This document shows, piece after piece, positions 8,410 to 16,574 of a stretch of 40,223 nt of DNA. The stretch covers positions 1 through 40,223 of the forward strand of contig JAGYID010000013.1 of NCBI GenBank assembly GCA_018606725.1, written 5' to 3'. Below the pieces are notes generated by a model. It saw only the letters and a program-made list of their open reading frames with translations, made no database searches and had not been told where the DNA came from. Within the stretch, counting starts at the first letter, position 1; every line of letters starts with the position of its first letter. Both the position numbers and the translations under genes were made by a program. The stretch is from Acidobacteriota bacterium. GTDB lineage: Bacteria > Acidobacteriota > Polarisedimenticolia > Gp22-AA2.

Positions 8410-9797
8410 TCGTCGACGACGAGAAGGGGATGCGGGACTTTCTCTCCATCATGCTCAAGAAGGAGAGTTACGCCGTCGCGGCCGCCGAGTCGGTCGAGCG
8501 GGCGCTGCAGGCGCTCAGCGCCGGCGACGTCGATTTGATCATCAGCGACATCTCGATGCCCGGACAGTCGGGGCTCGACCTGCTGAAGGCGAGCAAGGCC
8601 GCCAGCCCCGACACGCCGGTCATCATGATCACCGCCTACGCCTCCACCGAGAGCGCCATCGAGGCGCTCAAGCTGGGCGCCTACGACTACATCATCAAGC
8701 CGTTCGACGTCGAGGAGCTGAAGGCGGTGGTCCGGAACGCGCTCGAGAAGCGGCGCCTGGAGCACGAGAACCGGGCCCTCAAGCGCGAGCTCAAGGAGAA
8801 GCTGAAATTCGACGAGCTGGTCGGGGACAGCCCGCGCATGAAGGAGGTCACCGACCTGATCACCAAGATCGCCCCGACCAACAGCACGGTGCTGATCTCC
8901 GGCGAGTCCGGAACCGGCAAGGAGCTGGTGGCCCGGGCGATCCACGCCGCCAGCGCGCGCGCCGAGCGGCCATTCGTGTCGATCAACTGCGGGGCGCTGC
9001 CGGACGAGCTGCTCGAGAGCGAGCTGTTCGGTCACGTGCGCGGCTCGTTCACCGGCGCCGTGACCGCCAAGAAGGGGTTGTTCGAAGTCGCCGACGGCGG
9101 CTCGATCTTCCTGGACGAGATCGGCGACACCAGCCCGGCGATGCAGGTGAAGCTGCTGCGCGTGCTCCAGGAGAGGCGCATCCGCCGGGTCGGCGGCACG
9201 GAGGAATCCGAAGTCAACGTGCGGGTGCTGGCGGCGACCAACCAGGATCTCGAGACGCTGGTGCGCGACAGGCGCTTTCGCGAGGATCTCTACTACCGCA
9301 TCAACGTCATCCAGATCCGCATGCCGGCGCTGCGGGAGAAGCCCGAGGACATCCGGCCCCTGGCCCTGCACTTCCTGGTGAAATACGCCCGCATCATGGG
9401 CAAGCGGATCACCCGCATCAGCGACGAGGCGCTGCGCTGCCTCACCGACCATGCGTGGCCCGGCAACGTGCGCGAGCTGGAGAATGTCATCGAGCGGGCG
9501 GTCGCCCTCGAGTCCTCCGACGCCATCAGCGTCGACAGCCTGGCGGCCGACGTGCGCAGCGGTTCGCGCGGCGTGGAGGCCTTCCCGGTGGCGCTCGTCG
9601 ACGGCGGCATCGACCTGGAGCGGCAGCTCGAGACGCTGCGCGAGCATTTCATGGAGGAGGCGCTGCGCCGGGCCAACGGCATCCAGACCAAGGCGGCGGA
9701 GCTGCTGGGCATGAGCTTCCGCTCGTTCCGGTACTTCGCGAAGAAATACCACCTCCTCGACGGGCGCCGGGACAGCAGCCGGGTCGCCGCGAACTGA
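8394..9797 (+). CDS. pilR: Sigma-54-dependent response regulator PilR
   Basis: A 467-residue NtrC-family activator. The receiver domain has phosphoacceptor D52 in SDISMPG. The AAA+ domain has Walker A GESGTGKE (170-177) and the sigma-54 contact loop GSFTGA (217-222), where Ser replaces the more common Ala of GAFTGA. A Walker-B-like GGSIFLDE follows. The C-terminal Fis-type helix-turn-helix is around residues 430-460 ([20 protein letters not shown]). A GGAGGAGAGG stretch before ATG 8394 is a strong ribosome site. The expected target is the pilin promoter at 14203-14218, which has a near-consensus sigma-54 element. PilR is assigned rather than another NtrC regulator because of the upstream pilS and the pil operon. 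Confidence 0.93.
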   Translation: MDRVLIVDDEKGMRDFLSIMLKKESYAVAAAESVERALQALSAGDVDLIISDISMPGQSGLDLLKASKAASPDTPVIMITAYASTESAIEALKLGAYDYIIKPFDVEELKAVVRNALEKRRLEHENRALKRELKEKLKFDELVGDSPRMKEVTDLITKIAPTNSTVLISGESGTGKELVARAIHAASARAERPFVSINCGALPDELLESELFGHVRGSFTGAVTAKKGLFEVADGGSIFLDEIGDTSPAMQVKLLRVLQERRIRRVGGTEESEVNVRVLAATNQDLETLVRDRRFREDLYYRINVIQIRMPALREKPEDIRPLALHFLVKYARIMGKRITRISDEALRCLTDHAWPGNVRELENVIERAVALESSDAISVDSLAADVRSGSRGVEAFPVALVDGGIDLERQLETLREHFMEEALRRANGIQTKAAELLGMSFRSFRYFAKKYHLLDGRRDSSRVAAN

Positions 9798-9813
9798 GAC
9801 GGGGAGGGCGCGC

Positions 9814-12222
9814 GTGCCGCCGACCGCCGGAACCGCCACGCCGCGCCGATCACGAAGTCGTATCCTGCCGGTCATCATCCTCGGTCTGCTGAGCGTCCTG
9901 GCCTTCCGCGGGCCGCTGTCGGGGCGCCTCTTTTATCTGCGCGACATCGTGCAGAATCACGCGCCGATCCGGCATCTGGTGGCCGAGCGGATGCGCGCGG
10001 GAGAGCTGCCGCTGTGGGACCCTTACCACGGGGGCGGGACGCCGCTCCTCGCCAACCCCGACAACCTGGTCCTGCATCCGCTGAGCCTGTTGTTCCTGGC
10101 GCTGCCGTTCAACGTCGCCTTCACGGCGTCGATCCTGCTGCAGTATGCGTTGATGATGGCGGGCGGATACCTGCTCGCCCGGCGCACCGGCGCCACCCCC
10201 GAGGGCGCCACGCTCGCGGCCATGGCACTCGGGCTGTCGGGGCCCGCCGCCTCGCTCGCCAGCATGCACAACGTCCTGTCGGCGGCCGCCTGGGTGCCGC
10301 TCGGCCTGTGGGCCCTGCTCTCGGGTCTCGAGCGGCGGGACGGGCGGCGGCTGGCGCTGGCCGCCGCCTGCCTCGCCGTCGTGCTGGTGGCGGCCGAGCC
10401 GGCGAGTCTCCTGGCGTTCGCCCTCCTGGCGCTGGTGCTCGCGGCGGTGCCGGCCGCCGGCGGGCGCAGCGTGCCGTGGCGTCTCGCGCCGGTCCTCGGG
10501 ATCGGTGCCCTGCTCGCCGCCGTCCAGCTTTTGCCGGCCCGCGCCCTGATCGCGGTCGCGACGCGCGGGGCGGGATTCACCGACGCGGAGGGGTTGAAGT
10601 GGTCGCTTCGTCCCGGGCGTCTCCTCGAGCTGCTGGTGCCCCGGCTGTTCGGCGATCCGACGCGGCTGTCGCCGGAAGCCTGGTGGGGCCGCTGGGCGTT
10701 CGAGGGCGGGTTTCCCTTTCTCCTGTCGATCTATCTCGGGCCGATCGTCTGCGGCTGCGCTCTGCTTGGGGCCTGGCGCGGCCGTCTCGACCCCCGCCAC
10801 CGGCGCGGACTGGCGATCGTCGCGGCGCTCGGGCTGCTGCTGGCGCTCGGCCGGCACGCGCTCATCGATCGGTGGCTGTTCGCCGCCCTGCCCGCCGCCC
10901 GCCAGATCCGCTATCCCGAGCGCTTCCTGCTGGTGGCGGTGTTCGCCATCGCCGTGCTGGCGGCGCATGGGCTGGCCGTCCTGGCGGACGAGGCGGCGCC
11001 GCGGCGGCGGGCGGTGATCGTCCTGTTCGCGTGCGCCGGCTGCCTGTTCGCCGTCGCGCCGGTGCTCGCTGCCTCCCCGGCCGCCGCCGATCACCTGCTC
11101 ACGGCCCTGGGGTCGGTGCCGTCCGCCTTCATGGCGAGCGAGGCCGGGTCGAGGGTGCGCGGGCAGCTGCTGCTGGCGGTGCTGAAGGCCTTCGGCGAAG
11201 CCTCGGCGCTGGCCGCCGGCGCGGCGATCCTGTGGCGCGCGCCGTCCCGGCGTCTTCGGGTCGCTGCCGGCTGGGCCCTGGTCGCGGTCGCGGGGCTGTC
11301 GATGCTGCTCGCGGCGGCGCCGGCGCTGTCGACCGCCGCCCCCGGCTGGATGGACGCGCCGTCACCGCTGCGGCCGTTCCTGGAGAGCGGCTCGGGCGCC
11401 GCCCGACTTCATCACGCGCCCCGCCCCGACGACCTGCGCGTCTGGGGCACGACCGACGAGCTGATCTGGGGCTACCGGTTCGATCGGTTCACCTACGCGC
11501 TCGCGACCGGGCATGCCGACCGGGTGCCGACGGTCCTGGACGCCGCGACCGATCGGATGGATCTGGCCGAACCCTCCGCCCTCGCCCGCGCCCTGCCGGC
11601 GCTGCCGCTGGCGGCGCGCCTCAAGGTGCTGTCGGTCGCGGGCGCCGGGTTCCTGCTGTCCTACGAGCCGCTCGACCATCCGGATCTCGAGCCGGGCCCG
11701 GTGCTCGAAGCGTGGAGCGCCCCGCCGCCGCGCCTGTACCGGTTGCGATCCCGGCTGCCGCGGGCCCGATTCGTGAGCCTGGCCCGAACGCCGGCCCATC
11801 CCGGCAACCTGGCGGAGAGCCTCGCCGATCCGGAGTACGATCCGCGCCGCATGGTGCTGCTCGATGAGGCCCCGGCGACCGTCGGCGCCGCCACCGCATC
11901 GGCCCCGGCCGCCGCGCCACCGTGGGACGCGCGCATCCTTGAGGACGCGCCCGAGCGGGTGCGGATTGCCGCGCGCGCTCCGGTGGACGGCTTTGTGGTC
12001 CTGGGCGACGCCTTCGCCCCCGGCTGGAGCGCCGCGGTCGACGGCGCCCCGGCGCGCCTGCTGCGCGCCGACGGGCTGTTCCGCGCCGTGCCGGTGACGG
12101 CGGGCGCGCACGAGGTGATCCTGCGCTACCGGCCGCCCGGATTGTTCGCGAGCGCCCTCCTGAGCGGCGCCGGCGCTCTGCTCGCCCTGCTGTGGTGCGT
12201 CGTCGACAGGCCGCGACGATGA
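9814..12222 (+). CDS. YfhO-like polytopic membrane protein
   Basis: An 802-residue membrane protein starting at GTG 9814, eight bases after GGGAGG. The N-terminal region has a hydrophobic segment, then DIVQNHAPIRHL and LPLWDPYHGGGTPLLAN. The latter matches the PLWNP...GxPLLAN loop of YfhO-family GT-C-like proteins, some of which help glycosylate teichoic acids or lipid carriers in Gram-positives. About twelve hydrophobic segments follow. The C-terminal 200 residues are a soluble domain ending DAFAPGWSAAVDG...LRYRPPG plus a last membrane helix, a pattern common in bacterial YfhO proteins. It is the first gene after pilR (gap 16 bases) and ends in an ATGA overlap with the next membrane gene. 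The activity is inferred to be glycan transfer; no substrate is indicated. Confidence 0.8.
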   Translation: MPPTAGTATPRRSRSRILPVIILGLLSVLAFRGPLSGRLFYLRDIVQNHAPIRHLVAERMRAGELPLWDPYHGGGTPLLANPDNLVLHPLSLLFLALPFNVAFTASILLQYALMMAGGYLLARRTGATPEGATLAAMALGLSGPAASLASMHNVLSAAAWVPLGLWALLSGLERRDGRRLALAAACLAVVLVAAEPASLLAFALLALVLAAVPAAGGRSVPWRLAPVLGIGALLAAVQLLPARALIAVATRGAGFTDAEGLKWSLRPGRLLELLVPRLFGDPTRLSPEAWWGRWAFEGGFPFLLSIYLGPIVCGCALLGAWRGRLDPRHRRGLAIVAALGLLLALGRHALIDRWLFAALPAARQIRYPERFLLVAVFAIAVLAAHGLAVLADEAAPRRRAVIVLFACAGCLFAVAPVLAASPAAADHLLTALGSVPSAFMASEAGSRVRGQLLLAVLKAFGEASALAAGAAILWRAPSRRLRVAAGWALVAVAGLSMLLAAAPALSTAAPGWMDAPSPLRPFLESGSGAARLHHAPRPDDLRVWGTTDELIWGYRFDRFTYALATGHADRVPTVLDAATDRMDLAEPSALARALPALPLAARLKVLSVAGAGFLLSYEPLDHPDLEPGPVLEAWSAPPPRLYRLRSRLPRARFVSLARTPAHPGNLAESLADPEYDPRRMVLLDEAPATVGAATASAPAAAPPWDARILEDAPERVRIAARAPVDGFVVLGDAFAPGWSAAVDGAPARLLRADGLFRAVPVTAGAHEVILRYRPPGLFASALLSGAGALLALLWCVVDRPRR

Positions 12223-14051
12223 GCGCCGCCACGCGGGGCGATCGAGGCCTGCTGCTCACCCTGATCGCCATCCTGGCGGCGGCGGCGTCGCTGACGCCGA
12301 TCCGGAATTACGACTACTGGTGGCACCTGAAGGCGGGGGAGTGGATCCTGGAACACCGCGCCGTGCCGCGCGTCGATCCGTTCTCCTTCACCCGCGCCGG
12401 CGCGCCGTGGGTCGACCACGAATGGCTGTCGCAGGCGCTGCTCTTCCTGGGACACCGGACCATCGGGCCGGAGGCGCTGGTCTTCCTGAAGGCGATCGGC
12501 GTGGCGCTGCTGTGCGTCGTCATGGCGGCCCATCTCCGCCGCGCCGGCTGCGGCGCCGCCGCCGGCGCCGCGCTGCTGATGACGACGCTCCTGGGGGCGG
12601 CGGTCCGGCTGGACGTCCGGCCGGAGCTGGCGACCCTGCTCCTGGCGCCGCTCCTGGTCGACGTCGCCCTCCGCGCCCGCGAGCGTGAGGACGGGCGCTG
12701 GCTGCTGCTGGTGCCGCCGATCGTCATCCTCTGGGCCAATCTCCATCCGGGCGCGGTCGTCGCGCCGGTCCTGCTCGCCGCCGGCTGGGCCGGGACGGCG
12801 ATCGCCGCCGTCGCCGGCCGGACCGCCGCGCGCCCCTTCAGCCGGCGGCTCGGGCTCGCCACCCTCGCCGCCGCCGTGGCAGTCGGCGTGAACCCGTACG
12901 GGTTCAAGCTTTATGCGGTGCCGTTCGAGATCTCCGGGCTGCTCCACCGCCTGCCCTCGGCGAACCTCGAATGGGACTGGCCGCGCCCGGCATCGTTCCC
13001 CGTGTTCTGGATGACGCTCATCGCCACCGTCGCGCTGTGCGCCTGGCGGCCGCGCCGGGTCGACCCGTTCGCCACGCCGATCCTCCTGCTGGCCGGGCTC
13101 CTCGCGGCGCGTCATCTGCGCAACGTCGGGCTGTTCTTCGTGCTGCTGCCCTACGGGGCCGGCGCGCCGCTGGCGGCGCTGGCCGGCGCCTGTCGCGCCC
13201 GGCTCGCCGCCTCGAGCGGCGGCGCGTGGTGGAGCGGGGGAGGAACGGCAGCCGCTCCGCGGGTGCGCGTCTCATTCGTGGCCGGTGCGGCGCTGCTCGC
13301 CGCGGGGGTGCCGCTCCTGGCCTGGCTGCCGCCCGGGATCACCTGGGGGATCGGCGTCGCCCCCGCGAACGAGCCGGCTGCGGCGGTCGATTTCCTCGAT
13401 CGCGAACGGGTCGGCCGGCGGCTGTTCAACGACGTCCGATTCGGGGGCTACCTGATCTGGAGGCGATATCCCGAGGTGCCGGTGTTCATCGACGGACGCA
13501 ACGAGGTCTACGGTCCCCTGATGGAGGAGATCTTCGCCGCCCTGAAGGAGGCGCCGCGCTGGCAGGCCCTGCTCGAGCGCTATGCCGTCGACGCCGCCTT
13601 GCTGCGCTACCCGCCGACCTTGCAGAAGGTCCTGATGCCGGCGCCGGGCGGCGGCCCGCCGATCCCGGCGGAACGCGCCTTCGCGGCCGTCTATTTCCCG
13701 AAGCAGGACTGGGCGCTGGTGTACTGGGACGATACGGCGATGATCGTCGTGCGGCGCAGCCCCGAATACGACAAGGTGATCGCCCGCTGCGAATACCGGT
13801 CGATCCACCCGGACGACTGGCGTTATCTCGCTGCGGGGGTGCGGGCGGGCGACATTCCGCCGGAGCCTATCATGATGGAGATCGACCGCAAACTGGCGGA
13901 GGATTCCACTTGCGAGCGCGCCAGAGGCCTGCGGCGCCTGTTCGAGTCGGCGTCCGGGCACGCAGGCCCGGGAGGGCCGTTCGCCGCTCCGGCGGGGGCA
14001 GGGGCTCCGCCCACGGGCCCGGCGGCGGCCGATGCCGCCGGCATCAGGTGA
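12219..14051 (+). CDS. Large polytopic membrane protein of unassigned function, GT-C-like N-terminus
   Basis: A 610-residue protein beginning at ATG 12219, which overlaps the preceding stop as ATGA; a longer reading from 12192 is unlikely. The N-terminus has one hydrophobic segment, then IRNYDYWWHLKAGEWIL and VDPFSFT...WVDHEWLSQ. This conserved Asp/His/Trp-rich loop recurs in a large family of uncharacterised bacterial membrane proteins resembling GT-C transferases. About nine membrane segments follow to residue 385. A soluble C-terminal domain (about 390-590) contains RLFNDVRFGGYLIWR and FIDGRNEVYG. The last 35 residues are Ala/Gly/Pro-rich. It sits between the pil operon and the pilin gene, so a role in pilus or envelope glycosylation is possible but unproven. 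Confidence 0.75.
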   Translation: MSAATRGDRGLLLTLIAILAAAASLTPIRNYDYWWHLKAGEWILEHRAVPRVDPFSFTRAGAPWVDHEWLSQALLFLGHRTIGPEALVFLKAIGVALLCVVMAAHLRRAGCGAAAGAALLMTTLLGAAVRLDVRPELATLLLAPLLVDVALRAREREDGRWLLLVPPIVILWANLHPGAVVAPVLLAAGWAGTAIAAVAGRTAARPFSRRLGLATLAAAVAVGVNPYGFKLYAVPFEISGLLHRLPSANLEWDWPRPASFPVFWMTLIATVALCAWRPRRVDPFATPILLLAGLLAARHLRNVGLFFVLLPYGAGAPLAALAGACRARLAASSGGAWWSGGGTAAAPRVRVSFVAGAALLAAGVPLLAWLPPGITWGIGVAPANEPAAAVDFLDRERVGRRLFNDVRFGGYLIWRRYPEVPVFIDGRNEVYGPLMEEIFAALKEAPRWQALLERYAVDAALLRYPPTLQKVLMPAPGGGPPIPAERAFAAVYFPKQDWALVYWDDTAMIVVRRSPEYDKVIARCEYRSIHPDDWRYLAAGVRAGDIPPEPIMMEIDRKLAEDSTCERARGLRRLFESASGHAGPGGPFAAPAGAGAPPTGPAAADAAGIR

Positions 14052-14052
14052 C

Positions 14053-14069
14053 GCGCAATGTCATTGCGC
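14053..14069. promoter_or_regulatory. Perfect palindrome upstream of the pilin promoter (candidate activator site)
   Basis: GCGCAATG-T-CATTGCGC has perfect 8-base arms around one base. It begins two bases after the stop of the preceding gene. Its centre (14061) lies about 168 bases upstream of the predicted pilin transcript start, within the usual range for NtrC-family enhancer sites. No T-run follows, so it does not look like a terminator. Binding by PilR is a guess from position. Confidence 0.45.
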
Positions 14070-14202
14070 CGATTTCCGGCTGACGCTGCGTGTTACTCCC
14101 CGGCCCGCACGCCGGTGCCGGGGATGATACGAATCCGCGATCGATGGAGCAAGGCCCGATGAATCAAGCGCTTATGAGGGTTGCTTCGGCGGCCGATGGG
14201 GG

Positions 14203-14218
14203 TGGCATCCCCCTTGCT
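14203..14218 (+). promoter_or_regulatory. Sigma-54 promoter of the pilin gene
   Basis: TGGCAT-CCCCC-TTGCT matches the sigma-54 consensus TGGCAC-N5-TTGCA/T at every position except the sixth. The invariant GG (14204-14205) and GC (14216-14217) are exactly 12 bases apart. Transcription should start near 14229, giving a leader of about 21 nt containing AAAGGAGG before the ATG at 14250. A sigma-54 activator (PilR) is encoded 4.4 kb upstream. Confidence 0.85.
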
Positions 14219-14249
14219 GTTACAGGGAAGCCGAAAGGAGGCAATTCAC

Positions 14250-14702
14250 ATGCGGAAAGAGAAAGGCTTCACGTTGATCGAGCTCCTGATCGTTGTCGCG
14301 ATCATCGGGATCATCGCGGCCATCGCGATTCCCAACCTGCTGAACGCGATCGACCGGGGCAAGCAGAAGAGGACGATGGCGGACATCCGTTCCATCGGCA
14401 CGGCGGTCGAATCGTACGCGGTGGACAACAACCACTACCCGTACAGCTACGCGAACGCCAACGCGACCACGATGGCCACCAACCTGGCGCCCATCTACAT
14501 CAAGACCATGCCGACCAAGGACGGGTGGAACAACGACTGGCACGCCGACTCCAACGCCTCCGGCTCGCTGTACACGGTCGAGAGCTACGCCAAGGACAAC
14601 ACCAACGACACGACCAGCGCCGGACAGACGACCGATTTCAACTGCGACATCACGTTCGCGAACGGTCAGTTCTACGCCTGGCCGCAGGGGACCCAGACCT
14701 AG
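14250..14702 (+). CDS. Type IV pilin / GspG-like prepilin
   Basis: A 150-residue prepilin. The leader MRKEKG is followed by FTLIELLIVVAIIGIIAAIA, the class III signal cleaved and N-methylated by prepilin peptidase, with the conserved Glu at mature position 5. The helix continues into TMADIRSIGTAVESYAVDNN, then HYP, a feature of GspG-like major pseudopilins and of the pilins of many Acidobacteria. The rest is small, rich in Asn, Thr, Ser and Tyr, with a single Cys near the C-terminus. ATG 14250 is fixed by AAAGGAGG and the prepilin signal; an upstream in-frame reading from 14181 would run through the promoter. It is likely the main pilus subunit, because its promoter is sigma-54 and the upstream operon is pilBTCSR. 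A T2SS-type pseudopilin is the alternative. It has its own terminator. Confidence 0.9.
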   Translation: MRKEKGFTLIELLIVVAIIGIIAAIAIPNLLNAIDRGKQKRTMADIRSIGTAVESYAVDNNHYPYSYANANATTMATNLAPIYIKTMPTKDGWNNDWHADSNASGSLYTVESYAKDNTNDTTSAGQTTDFNCDITFANGQFYAWPQGTQT

Positions 14703-14725
14703 TCCCCTTCCGGTACTCGAAACAC

Positions 14726-14758
14726 GAGGCGGTGCCTCCGGGCACCGCCTCTTTTTTT
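14726..14758 (+). terminator. Intrinsic terminator after the pilin gene
   Basis: A perfect 11-base-pair stem (GAGGCGGTGCC with GGCACCGCCTC, 14726-14736 and 14741-14751) with a TCCG loop is followed at once by seven T residues (14752-14758). It should end the short, abundant pilin transcript and isolate the ligase-like genes downstream. Confidence 0.93.
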
Positions 14759-14798
14759 GTCCGCGCCGCCTCGAGCCGGCGCGGCCGGGTCGGGCACC

Positions 14799-16574
14799 GT
14801 GCGACCTGAGCCGGGACGCGTCACGCTGGCCGCCGCGCTCATCCTGACGGCGCTAGCGGTCCTCGCCCCTCCCGACATCGTCCCCTGGTCGCAGTGTGCC
14901 TGCGCCCTGATCGCGGCCGCGGGGCTCATCGTCCTCGCCTTCGCGGCCGTCCCCGGTGCATGGCGGTCGGGGCCCGCGGCGGCCGCGGCGCCGCTCCTTT
15001 TCATCATGCCGTTCGCCCTGGCCTCCATCGCCGCGGCCGCCTGCCGCGCCCGCGCCGTCGATGAAGCGGCCGCCGCGGCGATGCTCCTGGTCGCCGCCGG
15101 GCTGGGGGCGGCGCTCGGCCGCGACCGGCGTGATCGCCGCGGCGCCGTGCTGGCGCTGCTGGCGGGGCTCGGCGCGGTCGTGGCGCTGCAGGCGATCGCC
15201 CAGGCGCAGGTCCTCTGGCCGCGGCAGGTGGAGGCGATGCGGGGCCTCGATCCGACCACCAACCCGCTCTTGGCACGTCTGCTCGATGGCCGTCCGTCGG
15301 GGCCGTTCTCGCTGCCGGCGGCGCTGGGCGGCTTCCTGGTGATCTCCCTGGCGGCGACCGCGGGGCTGCTGTGGGTGGTGCGCGGGGCCGCGCGGCGCTG
15401 GCCGCTCGCGGTGGCGCTGCTGCTTCAGTTATACGCCCTGTTCCTGACCCGCTCGTTCGGAGCGCTCCTGGCGCTGGTCGCCGGCGTGGCGGTGGTCCTG
15501 CCGGCCGCCGAACGCAGGGTGCGCCGCGCGGCGCTGACGGCGGCCGTGGTCGTGGCGCTGGTCGGCGCCGTCTGGTTCGCCCGCGGCCGCCGTGCCGAGT
15601 TCGCGGGGGCCGATCGCACCGATCCGCTGACCCTGCGCGCCGGCAATTGGGGTGCGGCGCTTCGGATGATCGGCGCGCATCCGATCCTCGGCGTCGGTCC
15701 CGGCGCGTTCGGGACCTTTTACCCGCGCCTCATGCGTCCGGGAATGAACGAGACGCGCTACGCCCACAACTCGTACCTTCAAGCGGTCGCCTGCTGGGGC
15801 GCCTGGATCGCCCTGCCGATCGGCGTCCTGCTGGTCGCTTTCGCCGGCGCGGCGCGGCGCGCCTGGCGCACCGGGGATGGTGCCGGCGCGTGCGGCCTGG
15901 CGGTCCTTGCCGGTGGCGGATCATTTCTGGCGCACAACGGCGTCGATTTCACCGCCTACCTGCCCGGGGTCGCCATCCCGGCGGCGCTCCTCATCGGCAT
16001 AGCGATCGGGGGCACGGCGATCGGAGCCGCGGCGGGCGGAGGTCCCGGCGCCGGCGCGACCGGCGGCGAACTGTTGCCGGGGACAGCCGGCAGGGCCGGA
16101 CGCGGCCCGGCGCGGGCCGCCGGCGTCGCGCTGGCCGTGCTGCTGGTCGCGCACGCGGCGGCGGCGGCGCGTTCACGGCAGGCATTGCTGCAGGCGCGCA
16201 CGGCGGCGGAAGAGCGCGACATCGACGCGGCGGCCTCGCTGGCGCGCCGCGCCATCGCGGCGCGGTCGTGCGACCCCGACCCGCACCAGTTCCTCGCCGA
16301 GCTGATCCTGGCGGAACGACCGGAGACGCTGCGCGACGAAGGAGAACGCGCGGCCGCGGCGGCGGTCCGCCTCGATCGCGAATCGGCGATCCTGCATCAC
16401 GACCGCGCCCTGTATCACCACCTCGCCGGCGACGGGGCGGCCGCCTACCGGGAGGAGTTCCTCGCCCACCGGCTCAATCCGCTCAAGCCGCTGTATCGCG
16501 AGGGGCTGCGGCGCGAGCCACCGGAGTCGGGGTCGCCGGCGTCGCTTGCGCCCGGGCGGGAGGGGGCGCCGTGA
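14799..16574 (+). CDS. O-antigen-ligase-family membrane protein with repeat-rich tail (1)
   Basis: A 591-residue protein with about ten membrane segments and a large extracytoplasmic loop. The loop contains MIGAHPILGVGPGAF and, 30 residues on, HNSYLQAVACWG, the hallmark of the Wzy_C/O-antigen ligase (WaaL, PglL, TfpO) family. These enzymes move a glycan from undecaprenyl diphosphate to lipid A, a growing chain or a protein. The C-terminal 120 residues are helical and alanine-rich with TPR-like spacing. I chose GTG 14799 because the longer reading starts at a TTG inside the pilin terminator. It ends in a 4-base overlap with a second, similar protein. The position directly after the pilin recalls pilin oligosaccharyltransferases such as TfpO; WaaL or Wzy roles are equally possible. 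Confidence 0.8.
   Translation: MRPEPGRVTLAAALILTALAVLAPPDIVPWSQCACALIAAAGLIVLAFAAVPGAWRSGPAAAAAPLLFIMPFALASIAAAACRARAVDEAAAAAMLLVAAGLGAALGRDRRDRRGAVLALLAGLGAVVALQAIAQAQVLWPRQVEAMRGLDPTTNPLLARLLDGRPSGPFSLPAALGGFLVISLAATAGLLWVVRGAARRWPLAVALLLQLYALFLTRSFGALLALVAGVAVVLPAAERRVRRAALTAAVVVALVGAVWFARGRRAEFAGADRTDPLTLRAGNWGAALRMIGAHPILGVGPGAFGTFYPRLMRPGMNETRYAHNSYLQAVACWGAWIALPIGVLLVAFAGAARRAWRTGDGAGACGLAVLAGGGSFLAHNGVDFTAYLPGVAIPAALLIGIAIGGTAIGAAAGGGPGAGATGGELLPGTAGRAGRGPARAAGVALAVLLVAHAAAAARSRQALLQARTAAEERDIDAAASLARRAIAARSCDPDPHQFLAELILAERPETLRDEGERAAAAAVRLDRESAILHHDRALYHHLAGDGAAAYREEFLAHRLNPLKPLYREGLRREPPESGSPASLAPGREGAP

Noticed and set aside
9850-11094. Minus-strand frame opposite the YfhO-like gene
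   Set aside because: Gln/Arg/Gly-rich nonsense translation; the plus strand encodes a family member with normal membrane topology.
14757-14798. TTG 14757 as the start of the first O-antigen-ligase-like gene
   Set aside because: It lies in the T-run of the pilin terminator and has no ribosome site; GTG 14799 begins the family-like N-terminus.
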